Assembly: GCA_002794775.1 (NCBI GenBank)
Contig: NBAY01000076.1
Span: 1-64,000 of the forward strand
DNA length: 64,000 bases
Direction: 5' to 3'
DNA from: Porodaedalea pini
Taxonomy: Eukaryota; Basidiomycota; Agaricomycetes; Hymenochaetales; Hymenochaetaceae
Part shown: in pieces, positions 22,500 through 34,998 of the stretch
How the letters are laid out: each line of letters starts with the position of its first letter
Numbering within the stretch: the stretch's first letter is position 1
Program-made: the position numbers and the translations under genes
Notes under the pieces: model-generated
Database searches by the model: none
Seen by the model: the letters and a program-made list of their open reading frames with translations, nothing else
What the model was told of the DNA's origin: nothing

Positions 22500-23840
22500 C
22501 TAATTGCTTTGCCCTTCCAAGGCTGACTTCTTGCTATCACGTTTTTCTTTCGCTCGTAAAGCTCGATTCTTCCTCTGTATCCTCTCCAGCCTCCTTCTCT
22601 CTTTTTCCATCTCCGCCATATACCGCTCCTGCCAACCCTCATGAAGGTCCTTCTTCTTAGAACTCGCGATCCAATCCATGCGGCGCGCCGTCTTCTCAAG
22701 GTCGCGCCCGTTATAATAGTTGTGGCCACCTAATGGAAATGGCGGAGGCGAAGAACCGTATCCCTCCTCGTCGTGGACGACATTGAAGTTCGAGCACTCG
22801 TATTCGGAAGGAGGTGTATGGTATAGACGCCCGTGATGTAGGAAGAGCACGGAAGTGACTGCGTGTCGATAACCTAATGCCAGACCTGGAAGGGCTGGAA
22901 CACCTTGTTATCCCAAATTTCGAGGTTTGAGTACTTTTACCAAGGTAGAAAGCAGTAAAAGTTATTCACCATCATTGTATGCCTTTATAGAATAATCGCG
23001 AAATGCTTCATCTCCACGTTTCTCTCGAAATCGAGTGACTGAGCTGCGGTAAAGCTCCGCAAACGCAGCATTGCCCACTCTCGGAACACCGAAAAGCACG
23101 AGCGAGGCTGAAATTCCTGGATGAATAAGCTCCTCTCCTTTCGAATATTTGGAGCAGAAATCAGGATTGAGTAGATCCATCATGAACAACAGCGAGAGCG
23201 CGCCTCCAAGGCTGTGTCCCGTTACTACAATCTCTTTGACGTCTAGTTCCTTCTCAGAGTATGATCGAACGCGGTCCGACAAAGTTTCCAGTGCTAAGCG
23301 GCGCATTCCCCGATAAAGCCTCCAGAAGCCTGCATGTACCCTGATTGCGCCTAATCGAGATTTTCGGCAGGGCGAGTATCTGGTCCGGAGCGCATTTATA
23401 TCGTGCAAAGCCTGCGAAGCATTAAAGGTCCCAGAAAACGCAACGACAAGCTGCCTCTCCTTCTTCCGGTATACAAGAATGGCTTGCACGTCTGACAAGC
23501 GCCCATGAAGGACAGCGAGAAGCGTGGCGTCATGGAGTGCATCGTGCAGTTCAAAAGGATAATCCGGCTTGGAGAGGTCATCGAGGTACCGCCAAACTAA
23601 GTTGGGATCGTACAATCCGTATGCGACTTCTGCAAATTGCCCGATCTGCGAGATCTCTGTCTGTAAAGTGGATGGTACGAGGTCTTTCGATGAAAGAGTG
23701 GCGTCGGAGCGTTTCCCGAGATGATGAGCGATCCAGCGGAAGTTAATGACCTTTTCGAGTTTGTAGATCTGCAGCTCTGCTTCTGAAAGCTCATTTTGTT
23801 GATGCTTTCTGAACCATGGCCAGTTGGTAAGCTGTAACAT
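22500..23840 (-). CDS. Class 3 lipase-like hydrolase
   Basis: Lipase_3-family alpha/beta hydrolase, predicted to cleave acylglycerols. Two exons joined by an intron of roughly 65 bases around 22.9-22.97 kb give about 425 residues. The nucleophile elbow VTGHSLGGALS holds the catalytic Ser, preceded by the usual AILVYRKKERQLVVAFSGT strand pattern. The splice junction forms YNDGVPALPGL, whose Asp matches the catalytic acid position, and YRHAVTSV and HHGRLYH offer the His. The tail from about residue 370 is a charged coiled region (EMEKERRRLERIQRKNRAL) ending at 22500. No signal peptide is seen from the start at 23840, suggesting an intracellular enzyme. The frame extends upstream to an ATG at 24137 with a hydrophobic, Cys-rich stretch of uncertain reality. 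Confidence 0.82.
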
Positions 23841-24218
23841 GGAGGTTCTGCATGGGCTCAAGCTTGCAGGAAAATAAGTACCTAGAAAGCGATCGATGCG
23901 CAAGGTTCCCGCGTGTAATAACACATGTGACGCTATTTTTAGCTTCACGCGGATCGTTCTTTCGGAAGTATTTTCTAGCTCATTGGATTTATCCAGTCGT
24001 CTGTATATACATGAGAAGAACAGTGAAAGAATGCATCTCTGATCCAAAAGTGCTCGCGCGAGATATTTATGAAAACAAACGAGAATATGTACAGTCCAAG
24101 CAGAGCATCTGGTCCAAATAAACTGAGCACGATGCATGTGATATGAATCGCGTGGATAGGTGTTCAGACAGAAGTGCAGGTCAAACCTCTGTATATATGT
24201 AAGCTAACAGGCAGAATA
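23841..24218. promoter_or_regulatory. intergenic region
   Basis: Promoter or possible 5' extension of the lipase gene and the 3' flank of the F-box-like gene. Nothing else seen. Confidence 0.35.
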
Positions 24219-26041
24219 TCATTCATTAATTTCTAACAATGTCAGCCGGAAGTCCAGCTTGTGACCTTCAGAGCCCCGACGCAGGGCCAGCTCAGAGCTT
24301 TTGGGAAGAAGCTCCGAAACCCTGAAGAGACCTGACGATTCGTGCTTCCGTATCGTCAAGTCCAGCAGTCGGAGGTTAGGGTTCTCTATGTTCACCAACC
24401 TGACGAGACTGACAAGAACCTCGTCCGTCTCTTTCCATGCTTTGCGCTTATTACGCAGGTCGAACTTATCGCAATGTGACGAGGGATCGTGCACGTGGAG
24501 GATAAGACACTCGAGTGTCTCCGAGAGAAGATCTTTGACAAATTTGAATTGTAGCAGTGAATGCGTTCGTATCTGTGAGATCTCTAAGGATCGCAGATTA
24601 CCGCAATATGGCAATATATCTTCCGAGGCCATTATAAAATCCGCTGTTGTCCAAGTGTTGTCCTTGTAGCCTTCCAACGCAAGGGAAGTTAATCCTGGAA
24701 GAGCAGGACGTATCGCATCCTGGAAATCGTCACGAAGGCCGTAGATATCGCTCATTTGCAAATGTAGACTCTTGACAACACGACTGGAACCTGGTAGGAC
24801 TAGCCAGAATAAGAAGGCCGCGGCAGCTTTCTTCCTCCGAAGCCGAGACTGCAGGTCGTCCCAGTCAAATCCTCTGGGTTCGACAGAACGGGAATCCGCG
24901 ATTGCAACATCGACATTCTCGAGACGACTGGGTACTGGAAGGGAAGAGAGACTGGCAGGCGAATCGTCGCCGTCGCCGGCCCATCCCAACCTTGGATAGT
25001 CACCTCCTCAAGAAAAGGTAATGCACTGATTATACGCCAGATTTGAGGCAGGAAAAACAGTTTCTGCTCTTTTAAGCACAAAACCTTTAAACGCGATAGT
25101 ATGGGCAGCTTCGAGATGATGTCCACGAAACCTGGAGTAGATGGTCCGGGAGGTCCTGACATGTTCAAAGGCGAGTCCCCGAAATGAAAATGCTCGGAAT
25201 GGATGATTGTACCAATTGTCAAATATTCAAGGTTCGGAGCAGCATCCATAACGGCTGAAAGGAGTTGACTGGTCTCCGTTGCTGCCACACTATATCGTCC
25301 ATTATCCTCACGAGAGTCGTACCTAAACGCACGAAGCCAAGGTCCACAGGAGGCGCTTCTCAAGAAGGTATAAAGGCCCTCCATATCAAAAACGCTGATG
25401 CCAATGCGCATTGCGCGCTGCGAAGGATACGTCCATGACCTGTGGACGAGACTCATGCTCCTGAGCACATCCTGAGATACACATTGAATAGCCGTGGTGT
25501 TTCTGAGCTTGTCTTTAGGTCTGGAAAAAGAGGCGATGTCCTCCTCGACGAGCAGCTCCACAGTGCGTTGAAGAATGACATTGGAGAAGGCAGTGGTAAA
25601 TCCTCGAAAAGGGCGTTTCTCTGCTGCTTGACGCCTTGCACCTGAGACGAGACGAAGGATAGCGGCACCGTCCTCGAACGTGACCTCTTTCGGCAAAAAT
25701 GCTTCTTTCTTGAGAAACGTAGGGATGGCGATTGAATAGAAGTACTTCTTGTTCATGTGGTTCGCTTGACCGTTCGTATGGTGGAGTAATATACGTCCGA
25801 CGAGCTCTTTCCCGTCATCACGTATGACCTGCGCGCGATCATAGGCCGGGTCCCTGATGTGCTGAAGGAATGAGTTGATGATGTGAAGCGGAATGAAGCG
25901 CGACTCTGGAGCACTTTGCAAGTGCGGGCCAAGCATGAAAGTTGCGAGCATAAGGTCGGATTTAGTCTCGAACCTGACAGAGGTTCCAGAATCTGAGTCT
26001 ACGATGGCAAGTTCTTCTGAAGACTCAAAAAGGCTTGCCAT
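24219..26041 (-). CDS. F-box/LRR-like protein of a basidiomycete expansion
   Basis: Large protein of a type common in Agaricomycetes, with poorly conserved leucine-rich repeats; probably an adaptor or recognition protein, exact role unknown. One GT-AG intron (24935-24990, 56 bases) joins two frames into 588 residues; without it the gene would look frameshifted. The N-terminus contains IVDSDSGTSVRFETKSDL and PLHIINSFLQHI. The middle has MSLVHRSWTYPSQRAM, typical of the region after an F-box-like helix. Loose LRR units follow (NLEYLTIGTII, RLKVLCLKEQKLF, NLRSLEISQI, LRLLDLTIRK). The C-terminus ends LDFRLTLLEINE. A decayed paralogue with matching N- and C-terminal blocks lies at 38937-39437. F-box identity is inferred; no canonical F-box is visible. 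Confidence 0.7.
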
Positions 26042-26899
26042 ATTGTGGATGCGTAGCGCGTGTGAAGCTTTCTGTGAGGACAGGCGTTGAGTGTTTGGTA
26101 TCTACAAAGGGCCAAGCCGCTGCACGCACCGGTCAGTTGAAACTATCACTCCCACAAGTCTGTGTTTATACAGCCGGACTTCGAGGTTGTTACTTATAGG
26201 TGCGCTGTTCGAGAGAAGTTGATGGGGTAGGCGATAGCGAGGGTTGTCCTTTTATGTAGAGAAAATTTGTGGTCTCGCTGCATTGGCCTATGAAAGGAGA
26301 TGGCCATTGTGGCCATCGGATGTATTTACGTGTACATGTATCTGCGGCGCATCATACAGGTGGGTGTAGGTGAAGGCTAAGTCACGTGTACTAATTTTGG
26401 TTGGGAGTTGCCGCATAAAGTTTGCACGTGACTTAGCCTTCTCCTACAACCCACCTGTAGATTGTTTATCAGGATGAGTGAACGGTGACCTAGCAAACTC
26501 GCTGGATGTTCAGCTTTAGGTTAACATGCATGACATATAATATAGAACGTTGGCTGAAAAGCGAAGAAGCAAAGTCATTGTGAAGGAGTACTGTTAGTGT
26601 TACCTCTACAGCCGGAGGACTTTGACTATTTGCAAGTACAGTCCCTGAGCAGGAAAACCGTGACAAGGAAAGTGCAATTGAGATGACAAAATCTTTATTT
26701 ATAATCACTGAGTTTTAAATCTCGGTGACTGCCGCCAGCCAATTGAATTTACTCTGTTCCGTAAACTGAGTCTTGTAAACTTGCAGGTCGACGCTAACGA
26801 CACCGCCGACGACGACGAGCAGACGCATTTGTCCGTCGTCACTGTCTTGCCCGGTGTCGACACATTTTATACGACGCTTACGAAGCGCGTACCACTGCC
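26042..26899. promoter_or_regulatory. divergent intergenic region containing a MITE-like inverted repeat
   Basis: 858 bases between the start codons of the F-box-like gene (minus) and the complex I subunit gene (plus). It holds both promoters and the 105-base inverted repeat at 26355-26459. No gene is seen in the rest. Confidence 0.4.
26355..26459. repeat. Small inverted-repeat element, mariner-MITE-like
   Basis: Two arms of about 34 bases (26355-26388 and 26425-26459) are near-perfect inverted complements, differing by one mismatch and one indel, around a 36-base centre. Each arm starts TACAGGTGGG and ends at a CACGTG. The outermost TA on each side would be the target duplication of a Tc1/mariner-type MITE of 101 bases, and the first bases match the mariner-like element at 55553. 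It lies in a divergent promoter and brings two CACGTG boxes. Confidence 0.6.
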
Positions 26900-29626
26900 A
26901 TGCTCATCAAGTCTATACCGTCGTCGACTGCTCGGATCGTCAAGGCCGCTTCGTCTTCGTGTCGCAGCGGTAAGCAGCACGCATGGTATCTCTGAAAAAT
27001 CCATTATAATTCTTCTTCGAAGGCACAAGATCATTTGCGTCAACGTCTTCGCGGCAGGCGGACATTACTTTGACGGTTGATGGGAAGGAGGTCACGGTTC
27101 CCCAAGGTGCGTGAACGATTTGTGTCGAGGGACCGACTTCCTGACTAATATAAATACACAGGGTCTGCTTTAATCCAGGCTTGCGAAGCTGCAGGCTCCC
27201 CCATTCCCCGGTGCGTCTGATTTAGTTTTGTGTTCTTCGTATGGCTAAACTCGTATGTAACAGATTTTGTTATCATGACCGGTACGTGTGTGCGAAGCGA
27301 AAGTACTTGATGCGGTGCTAAACGACTTTTACAGATTAGCCATTGCCGGTAACTGCAGGTAAGTGTCCTTATGTTCCGACTAGTTTTACCTCTTGTCTCT
27401 AATGGATTTGCAGAATGTGCTTGGTGGAGGTCGAGAGATCACCCAAACCAGTAGCATCATGGTCGGTTAGTTGGTTATTGGATGTGGGATAGTCTCGCTT
27501 ATTCTTTTTTGCAGTGCCGCTCCTGCCATGCCTGGCGCGAAGGTCTTCACCAATAGCCCTATCGTTCATGCTGCTCGGTAGACTCGTTTCCTCTCATGAT
27601 GTACTTGTACTGAATTTCTTGTAGGGAAGGCGTCATGGAATTTCTTCTTGCTAATCATCCTCTCGATTGCCCTATCTGTGACCAGGGCGGTGAATGCGAC
27701 TTACAGGATCAGTCGATGCGTTACGGTTCCGACCGTACTCGCTTCCACGAGATCACTGGTAAACGTGCTGTTGAGGACAAGGACCTCGGTCCCCTCGTCA
27801 AGACCGTCATGACGCGCTGTATCCAGTGCACGCGTTGCGTGCGTTTTGCGAATGAAGTTGCGGGTGTTGAAGAGCTTGGTACGACTGGGCGTGGAAATGA
27901 CATGCAGATTGGCATGTACGTGGAGAAGACGATGGACTCAGAGCTCTCCGGCAACGTTGTCGACCTCTGCCCCGTCGGCGCGCTCACGAGCAAGCCCTAT
28001 GCGTTCCATGCTCGTCCATGGGAGTTGAAGAACACGGAGTCCGTTGATGTATTGGATGCTGTGGGGTCGAACATTCGTGTGGACTCGCGTGGGGTGCAGG
28101 TGATGCGCATTCAACCGAGAACGAATGACGACGTGAATGAAGAGTGGATCAGCGACAAGACGCGCCACGCGCACGATGGTTTACGTTTCCAGCGTTTGAC
28201 AACGCCTCTGGTCAAACAAGGAGACCGTTTCGTTGCGGCTTCGTGGGTGGAGGTGCTGTCGGCGATTGCTGACGGTCTCGCTTCGAGCGGGGCGAAGGGC
28301 GACGAGATTAAAGCTGTTGCGGGACACTTTGCTGACACCGAGTCTCTTGTTGCCCTCAAAGACCTTGTCAACCGCCTTGGTTCTGACAATCTTACTCTGG
28401 ACCAGATAAACGGTGATAAGCTCCCGGTACATGGCGTTGACGTTCGCTCGAACTACCTCTTCAATTCGACTATTCCGGGTGTTGAGGAGGCAGACGCTAT
28501 CCTACTAATCGGTACGAACCCTCGTCACGAGGCGGCAGTGCTGAACTCGCGGATACGCAAGAGCTGGCTGCACACCGGGTTGGAGGTTGGCTTCATCGGC
28601 GAGCGCGCAGACACGACGTATGGCTATGATTATCTCGGCGCAGACGCGAAGGCACTTGCGAACTTCGTCGCGGGCAAGGGTCCATTCGTCGAGAAGTTCA
28701 AGGCCGCAAAAAAGCCGCTCATCATAGTCGGCAGCGCAATTGCGGAGCATGCAGATGGCGCGGCGGTGTTCAATGCGATCGCGAAGTACACGGACGCGAA
28801 CAAGGAGAGGCTTGTCACTCCTGAATGGAATGGACTGAGCATCCTCCAGCGCGTTGCGTCTCGGCCTGCAGCGTACGAGATCGGTTTCGTCCCGTCGAAG
28901 AAGGCATCTGAGACGACGCCGAAATTCATTTACCTCTTGAACGCAGATGAAGTTGACCCGAAGTCGATCCCCAAGGACGCATTTGTCGTGTATCAAGGTC
29001 ACCACGGTGACCTCGGCGCACAACTCGCTGATATCTGTCTGCCGGGAGCTGCCTATACTGAGAAGTCCACTGTCTGGGTCAATACGGAGGGTCGCTCGCA
29101 GGTTGGACGCGCCGCGGTGCCACCCCCCGGCGCAGCACGCGAGGACTGGAAAATCATTCGGTATGTTCTAATCATTTCTTCCCGGAATAAATCTGACTCA
29201 TTGCCATTCTCAGTGCGATCTCTGAGGTAGTTGGCAAACCGCTTCCATACGACGACGTACTAAGTGTGCGAGACCGCATGTGGGAGATCTCGCCGTCGCT
29301 TGTGCGGTACGACGTGACGGAACGTACGTCTGCGGACCTTGCAGTGCTCGGTCTAGAGACGCTCGCCGCTATCAACAAATCCTCGAAGGTCTCAAATCTT
29401 CCGTTCAAGAAGCCCATTACCAACTTTTACCAGACCGATCCTATCTCAAGAGCGTGTGTACCCACCCCTGTTTTCTCCTTTGTATTGTCACTCTGATTGA
29501 CACTTGTGATTTTTTCTTTTTTTTTTTCCATCCAGGTCGGTGACGATGGCTCAATGCACGCGTGCATTTGTAAAAGGGGAAGAATACGGGAACCCCGGAG
29601 CTGCTGCCGAAGCGGCCTTTGCATAG
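26900..29626 (+). CDS. NDUFS1: NADH:ubiquinone oxidoreductase 75/78 kDa subunit (complex I)
   Basis: Iron-sulfur subunit of mitochondrial complex I, carrying electrons from FMN through clusters N1b, N5 and N4. Ten or so exons, most very short at the 5' end, give about 740 residues. The start at 26900 opens a mitochondrial presequence rich in Ser and Arg with no acidic residue. The ferredoxin-like domain follows ([36 protein letters not shown]). The second cluster region reads [20 protein letters not shown], and the third [16 protein letters not shown]. The large exon 27635-29161 holds the molybdopterin-oxidoreductase-like domain. The last two exons give [14 protein letters not shown] and [11 protein letters not shown], ending at 29626. 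All GT-AG introns fit. Gene length and cysteine pattern match the family well. Confidence 0.95.
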
Positions 29627-30203
29627 TGCTTATGTACAGTCTTAGAAATAAATACGAGGCCTTCATGGGTCGACTTTCTAATCTCACTTCCTGCATCTGC
29701 GTATGGTTGTTGAGAAGAAACTCAGGCAATTTATGAGACAACTCGAACAATATTAATGGTCCATGAGGTAAATACCATAAATTTCATTCTCAGTCATCAG
29801 TCTTCTACGTTATGGAAATCATGTACTTTTACAATGTTGTGCGAATCGTACGTCAGGAGGGGAGGAGAGGGTATGCGATGTAGATAAAGTACAAATGCTT
29901 GAACCAGTGTCGTGGAAAATCGTCACTAATCGTTCCAAAAGAAAGACGAAGTCGTACACATATGGGAATGGGTTGCGCCCCGATAGAAGAGAAATCGAAT
30001 AAAAGCCAGGCCGAAGCACGGAAGGTGTATCCAAGAAGGGGCGAAAAAGTAGAATGGGCTAACGAAGGACGAAAATAGGAGTGACGGGCACATAAAGAAC
30101 AATAATCACCAGGATTGAGAATGCAGAAGAAGAGGCCGAGCAAGATATGGGATACAGGCGAAAGAAAAAAAGCGAAGGGCAATAACAGATAGACAAGCAC
30201 AGT
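29627..30203. other. convergent intergenic region
   Basis: Lies between the 3' ends of the complex I subunit gene (plus) and the ABC exporter (minus). Short minus frames at 29819-30253 have no support. No other feature seen. Confidence 0.4.
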
Positions 30204-33200
30204 CTAGTCACCGAACCATTCACCGCCACGGGCAAGCTGGGCGAAGACGCCATTCAGGCGCATGAGCTCTGCATACGTGCCCTCCTCTGCAACGGCGCCA
30301 GCAGCGAGCACAACGATGCGGTCACACAGCTGCATCACAGGCAACTTGTGCGTCACCACAAGTGTCGTGCGGCCAACCTTCGCAGAGCGAATTGTGTCCA
30401 TCACCGCCGCCTGGCTTGCAGGGTCGAGCGCGCTCGTGCACTCGTCCAACACGAGTGCGCGCGCAGGCCTTGCGAGCGCACGCGCGATTGCTAGGCGCTG
30501 AGCCTGTCCACCCGAGATCAACGCAGCGTTCTCACCGACGGGCGTCTCATAACCCTGTGGTAGACTCATGATGAACTCGTGCACATGTGCGGCCTGTGCG
30601 GCATGGCATACGTCCGCAGGAGAAAGTCCAGCGTTTCCGTAAGCAATGTTTTCCGCGACGGATGCGTCGAAAAGGTGCGGGTTCTGGCCAACGATGGCGA
30701 TGTGTGCACGGAGGTGCTTGACGTCCATTGCGCGCAGATCATGCCCACCGATTGTAACTGAACCCGAAGTCGGCTCATAGAGTCGTTGGAGGAGAGCGGC
30801 TATCGTTGACTTGCCCGAGCCAGATGCACCAACAATCGCGACGCATTCATTCCTCCGCAGTCTGAGAGTGGTGCTTTGGAGGACGGGAACGTCAGAGCGT
30901 TCAGGATATGAAAAATCGACGTCAGTGAACTTGACGTCACCCTCCACGGAAGGCATCGCGCTTCCACGGGACTCTTCAGTGTCCGTGCTGAGGGACAAGA
31001 TCTTATTGAAATCTCGTGTAGCCTGCGTGGCTCTTGCGATTTTTTGCGCTAGAAACCGGCAAACATAAGACTCGGTTAAGTTATGAGCGTGGTGTAAAAA
31101 GCGCTTACTGAAGCCCATGAGCTGTGCGCCGATAGTGACAGTGAAGACGACCAAGTTCAGGACCTCGACCATCTGTAGATACGTGTATGTGCCTTTCGCG
31201 ACGAGCACAGCGCCGATGAAAAACAGGAGCGCTTCCGCAAAATAGATGAGGCCATTCGCGACACCAAATGAGCAGCCCTCAATGAAAGCGCCTCTGATGC
31301 CGGTGGCGTATGCTCGTGCCACCGACTCTTCGAACTGCTCCTGAAAGACGTTCTCAAAGGACATGCATCGAATGGCACGGATGTTCGAGATACACTATCA
31401 AGTAAAGGACAATGAGGTACTGAGGTTAAGGACTGAACGAACGAACGAAAGAAAAATACCTCATAATAACCCTTTGCGATCTCCTCACGCGCCGTCTTGT
31501 TCCTTCGCTCCGCACGGGCGACGAGGTTCGCCTGCACAGACATCGTCAACGCGAAAACAGGACCGATCGCTAGCCCCGCCAAGGTGAGCTGCCATCCTCT
31601 AACCATCGCCCAAATGAGCCCGACACCGAGCATCGCAGACACAGCGAGGCCTTGCGCTAGGACGATAGCGATAAGGTTCCTCGCGTCATCGCCGTCCTTC
31701 ATGAGCGTCTGCACGATCTGCGGGGCACCGTTCTCCGTACGGTCGAAGAATGCCTTGTCCTGCGCAAGTAGCCGCGAGAAGCATGCCTTACGTATGCGCG
31801 TTATCCAGCTCATCGCGCCGCTCTCCATAACAAAGAACTTGAGTCCAATAAGCAGTCCGTCTGATGCAGCTACCGCGAGTACGATTCCGCCGAGGACATT
31901 AATCGCGTGGACGTTCGTCGCGCCGGTAGAGACTTGAAAAAGGAGCTTCGAGAGAAGGAAGGAGAATATGGGGGTCAAGGCGCCGCTCAGCAGGCAGATA
32001 ATAATACCAAGGAAGATAATAGGCTTGTTCGGGACTGCCGGATAGACATCGCGCATAAGTCGTAAGAGAGAGGTCGATTCTCGCGGAGTGCTTTCTGCCG
32101 CTGGACCATCAACAACAATATTATCAAGCTTGACGTCCGTCCACCGCATTCTTTGCGCAGCCGCACGCCGTTCCCGACGCTTGTTCGCCTCTGCAGCCAT
32201 ACGCTCCAGCGAGGTCTTCTCAAGCTCGTATTCCACATCGTCTTCATCCTCATCCTCCCTCCGCGTTGCCAGCATGGTGGGAACAGGACGGTGGAACGTT
32301 GCACCCGGAGATGCCGGCGTGAACTGCAGCGAAAAGTGCCTACGGATGCCTCCGCGTCCCTGCTCTGCCTTCTTCGCGGTGTCTACACTCTGGCGCTTCG
32401 AAATCACCATCGCTGCTGCAGGACCAAGACTCCGGTGCTTCTGCAGCGCAGGAGCCGCCGGTGCCAGTGCTGCTGGCTTCTCTCGTACAGTGCGCGAGCG
32501 CGTGAGATCTGTAACGACATCAAGCATCCAACCACTCAGACCGACGCTCTGGTGCACTGTGCTCTGCGCGGGCAGGCCCAGCATCGTCAAGCGGCGGTTG
32601 TCCGATTCGCTCTCCTGCTGCTTCTCCGCATCCGCTTGGTCGAGAATGCGCTCCACGTCTGCAGGGTCTACCGCTCCCGCGGGCTCAGCATCGGCGATCT
32701 GAGACTCGCGCCGCGGGCGGAACCCGCCTTGGGCACCTTGTGCGTACATCATGCGCCGGAACGCACCATCGCCATACCCGTCGGGAAGTGGCTCCTCGAG
32801 ATCCACGCGGTAGCCTTGCTCGACGACGCATCCATCCCTAAGTACGTATACGAAGTCGCCTGGCGTGATCTGCGAGAGATCGTGCGTAATCACGATGGTA
32901 GTCTTGTTCTTTCGCCATGCCTTGATCGCTTCGAAAACGAGCACACGCGACGTTGCGTCCAGCGCAGACGTCGCTTCGTCTAGAGTAGAAATTCATGAAT
33001 TGATGATAATACATATGGTCAGTTAGGCACTCACCGAGAACGAGGACCGTAGGATCTCTGAGCATCGCACGCGCTATCGCCAAGCGCTGCTTCTGTCCAC
33101 CAGATAGATTAGCCCCGCCTGTACCAAGCTTCGTCTCATATCCCTCTGGGAGATCCCGCACGAACTCATGCATAAGCGCCGCCGTGCACACCGCAATGAC

Positions 33201-34998
33201 CTCCTCGCGTGTCACGTCCTCCGGTCGGCGTCTCAATCCTGCAACGCCCATCGCGACATTGTCATGCACGCTCCCCTCGAAGAGTATACAACTCTGGCTT
33301 ACGACGGCAACGTGCTCGCGGAGCCAGCGGTCGTCGATGAACGAAACGTCCTGGTCGTCGAGCGCAATGACGCCTGCTGCGGGCGTATATAGTCGCGCAA
33401 GAAGCTGCGCAACCGTCGACTTGCCTGACCCAGAGCCGCCGACAACGAATGTCGTCTCGCTCGCGGGGAAGTAAAGCGACACATTCTGTAGCACATGAAC
33501 TGAAAGACGCGATGGGTACGCGAAGGTGACCTCGTGGAGTGAGAACTCGCCGACACAGCGCGAAGGCTGAATCTTGCGCAGCGGCTGCGTTGCGGCGCGT
33601 TGTGCTTTGAGTTGTTGACGCGGAGAGATGGGCATCAGCGTCAGATGTGAGCTCGTTGAAACTGCCGACGCGCGTAAGGATGCTTGTTCAGGTGGCGGCT
33701 GTGGACTGACGAGCGTTACGAGCGCGACCATCGCGAATTTTCCCTTCGCGAGCGTGATAAACTGAGGAATGCACATCTGTAGGTTGCTTGCCGCGATAAG
33801 ACACGCCCAGAACACAGCCATAACGTCTCCCGCAGAGACAGAGCCGCTGCGGACGAGATGCGCACCAAACCAGAAGCCCTGCACGAACATCGCCATCGAT
33901 GCGAACTGACTCAATGCGCTCGTCATTCCCCACACCGCATTGATGCGGACGGTAACTGAACCTATTGCATCAAGTACGGGAGTAAGCGTGGCCTGCTCCG
34001 CGAACTGCGCGTTGAATGCCTTGACAGTAGCAATTGCCGCAACTGCACGCTCGATGATCGTTGCTGCAACGGCAGTGTGCTCGCGCTCCGCACCAATGAG
34101 AGGCGCAGCGACTCCTTGTGAGATGACCTGGATGATCATGAGCGCAGGCACGGCAGAGAGAATGACAAGTGTGAGCGCCCAGGAACGCATGAAAGCAAGA
34201 ACAAGGCAGGCGACACAAGTTGTAAGGTACTGTAAGAGCATGCCGGAAGCAAGCGAGGTTGCCATTCGCACATCGTCGGTGTCCCTGTGATTCTCGTTAA
34301 TAGGTGTTATGACTCGCAAGGAAATAAACGTACCTGTTGAACTTGGCCATAAGCCCACCAGCACCAACGGGTCCATCGTTTTCAGAGCTAGCCGCCGTGT
34401 CCTCCGCACCCATTTTCGTATCAAACCACTCCATATCCCGCGAGCTCACAGCTGCATAAACCTTGGAGCGAAGACGCATGATGTTCCGTTCTCCGGTCGA
34501 GATCCAGAGCGCTGATGTGACGCTGCCCAGTGCTATCGCACCCACGGCAAGCGCAGCGAGTTCGAGGGCTGCAAGTCCAACGCCCTTTAGCAGCGCGTGT
34601 CGATCGGCGTCTGATGCATCAGAAAGTGGAAAGTTGGCGAACGCGTCGAAGACAGAGCCCACAACGAGCGTCATGAAAGGTGCGACGCCACCCGCGACGA
34701 CCGACGAGATGATTGCAGGCAGGATGAGCAGAAGGACGTCACGGCGCGACAGGAGCGAGAACAGAAGGCGGATAGATGGTACAGGTGCACTATATGCTCT
34801 TTGGCTCGGCAGTTGTGCAAGTTGCTCAAGGGACGTGCTCGACATCTTCCTGTCGGCGTCAGCCTTAAACGTGTGCATCGAGGAGCGCTCCGAGCTCATA
34901 GAGCGTTTGGTGCGCACAGAAGGCGATTGCGTCAGTTCATAAGCTCGTTCATTAGAGACGTCGGCATTAGCATCGACTGTGAGCGCGGGGCGGCGCAT
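30204..34998 (-). CDS. Full-size ABCB exporter, Ste6-like
   Basis: ABC transporter with the order TMD1-NBD1-TMD2-NBD2, about 1,520 residues in five exons. The first exon carries a hydrophilic N-terminus and IISSVVAGGVAPFMTLVVG. NBD1 has Walker A GGSGSGKST, signature LSGGQKQR, Walker B VLVLDEATSALD (rebuilt across the intron near 33.0 kb) and the H-loop VITHDL. A long charged linker follows. TMD2 begins near residue 800. NBD2 has GASGSGKST, ISGGQAQR, ALVLDECTSALD and VVTHKL. Both sites therefore keep the catalytic Glu and His. Size, domain order and basidiomycete context fit the Ste6 type, which exports farnesylated mating pheromone at the plasma membrane; a multidrug role is the alternative. 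No pheromone or receptor gene is seen nearby. All introns are short GT-AG. Confidence 0.85.

Noticed and set aside
24935..24990. Apparent frameshift in the F-box/LRR-like gene
   Set aside because: A GT-AG intron of 56 bases with a pyrimidine-rich 3' end joins the two frames exactly, so the gene need not be broken.
32088..32983. Plus-strand ORFs of 204 and 276 codons
   Set aside because: Antisense to the ABC exporter linker and first nucleotide-binding domain; no independent motifs.
30204..34998. Mating-type (pheromone/receptor) locus near the Ste6-like gene
   Set aside because: No seven-helix Ste3-type receptor and no short CaaX-ending ORF seen nearby; the DUF6533-like protein at 10.9-12.7 kb is a different family.
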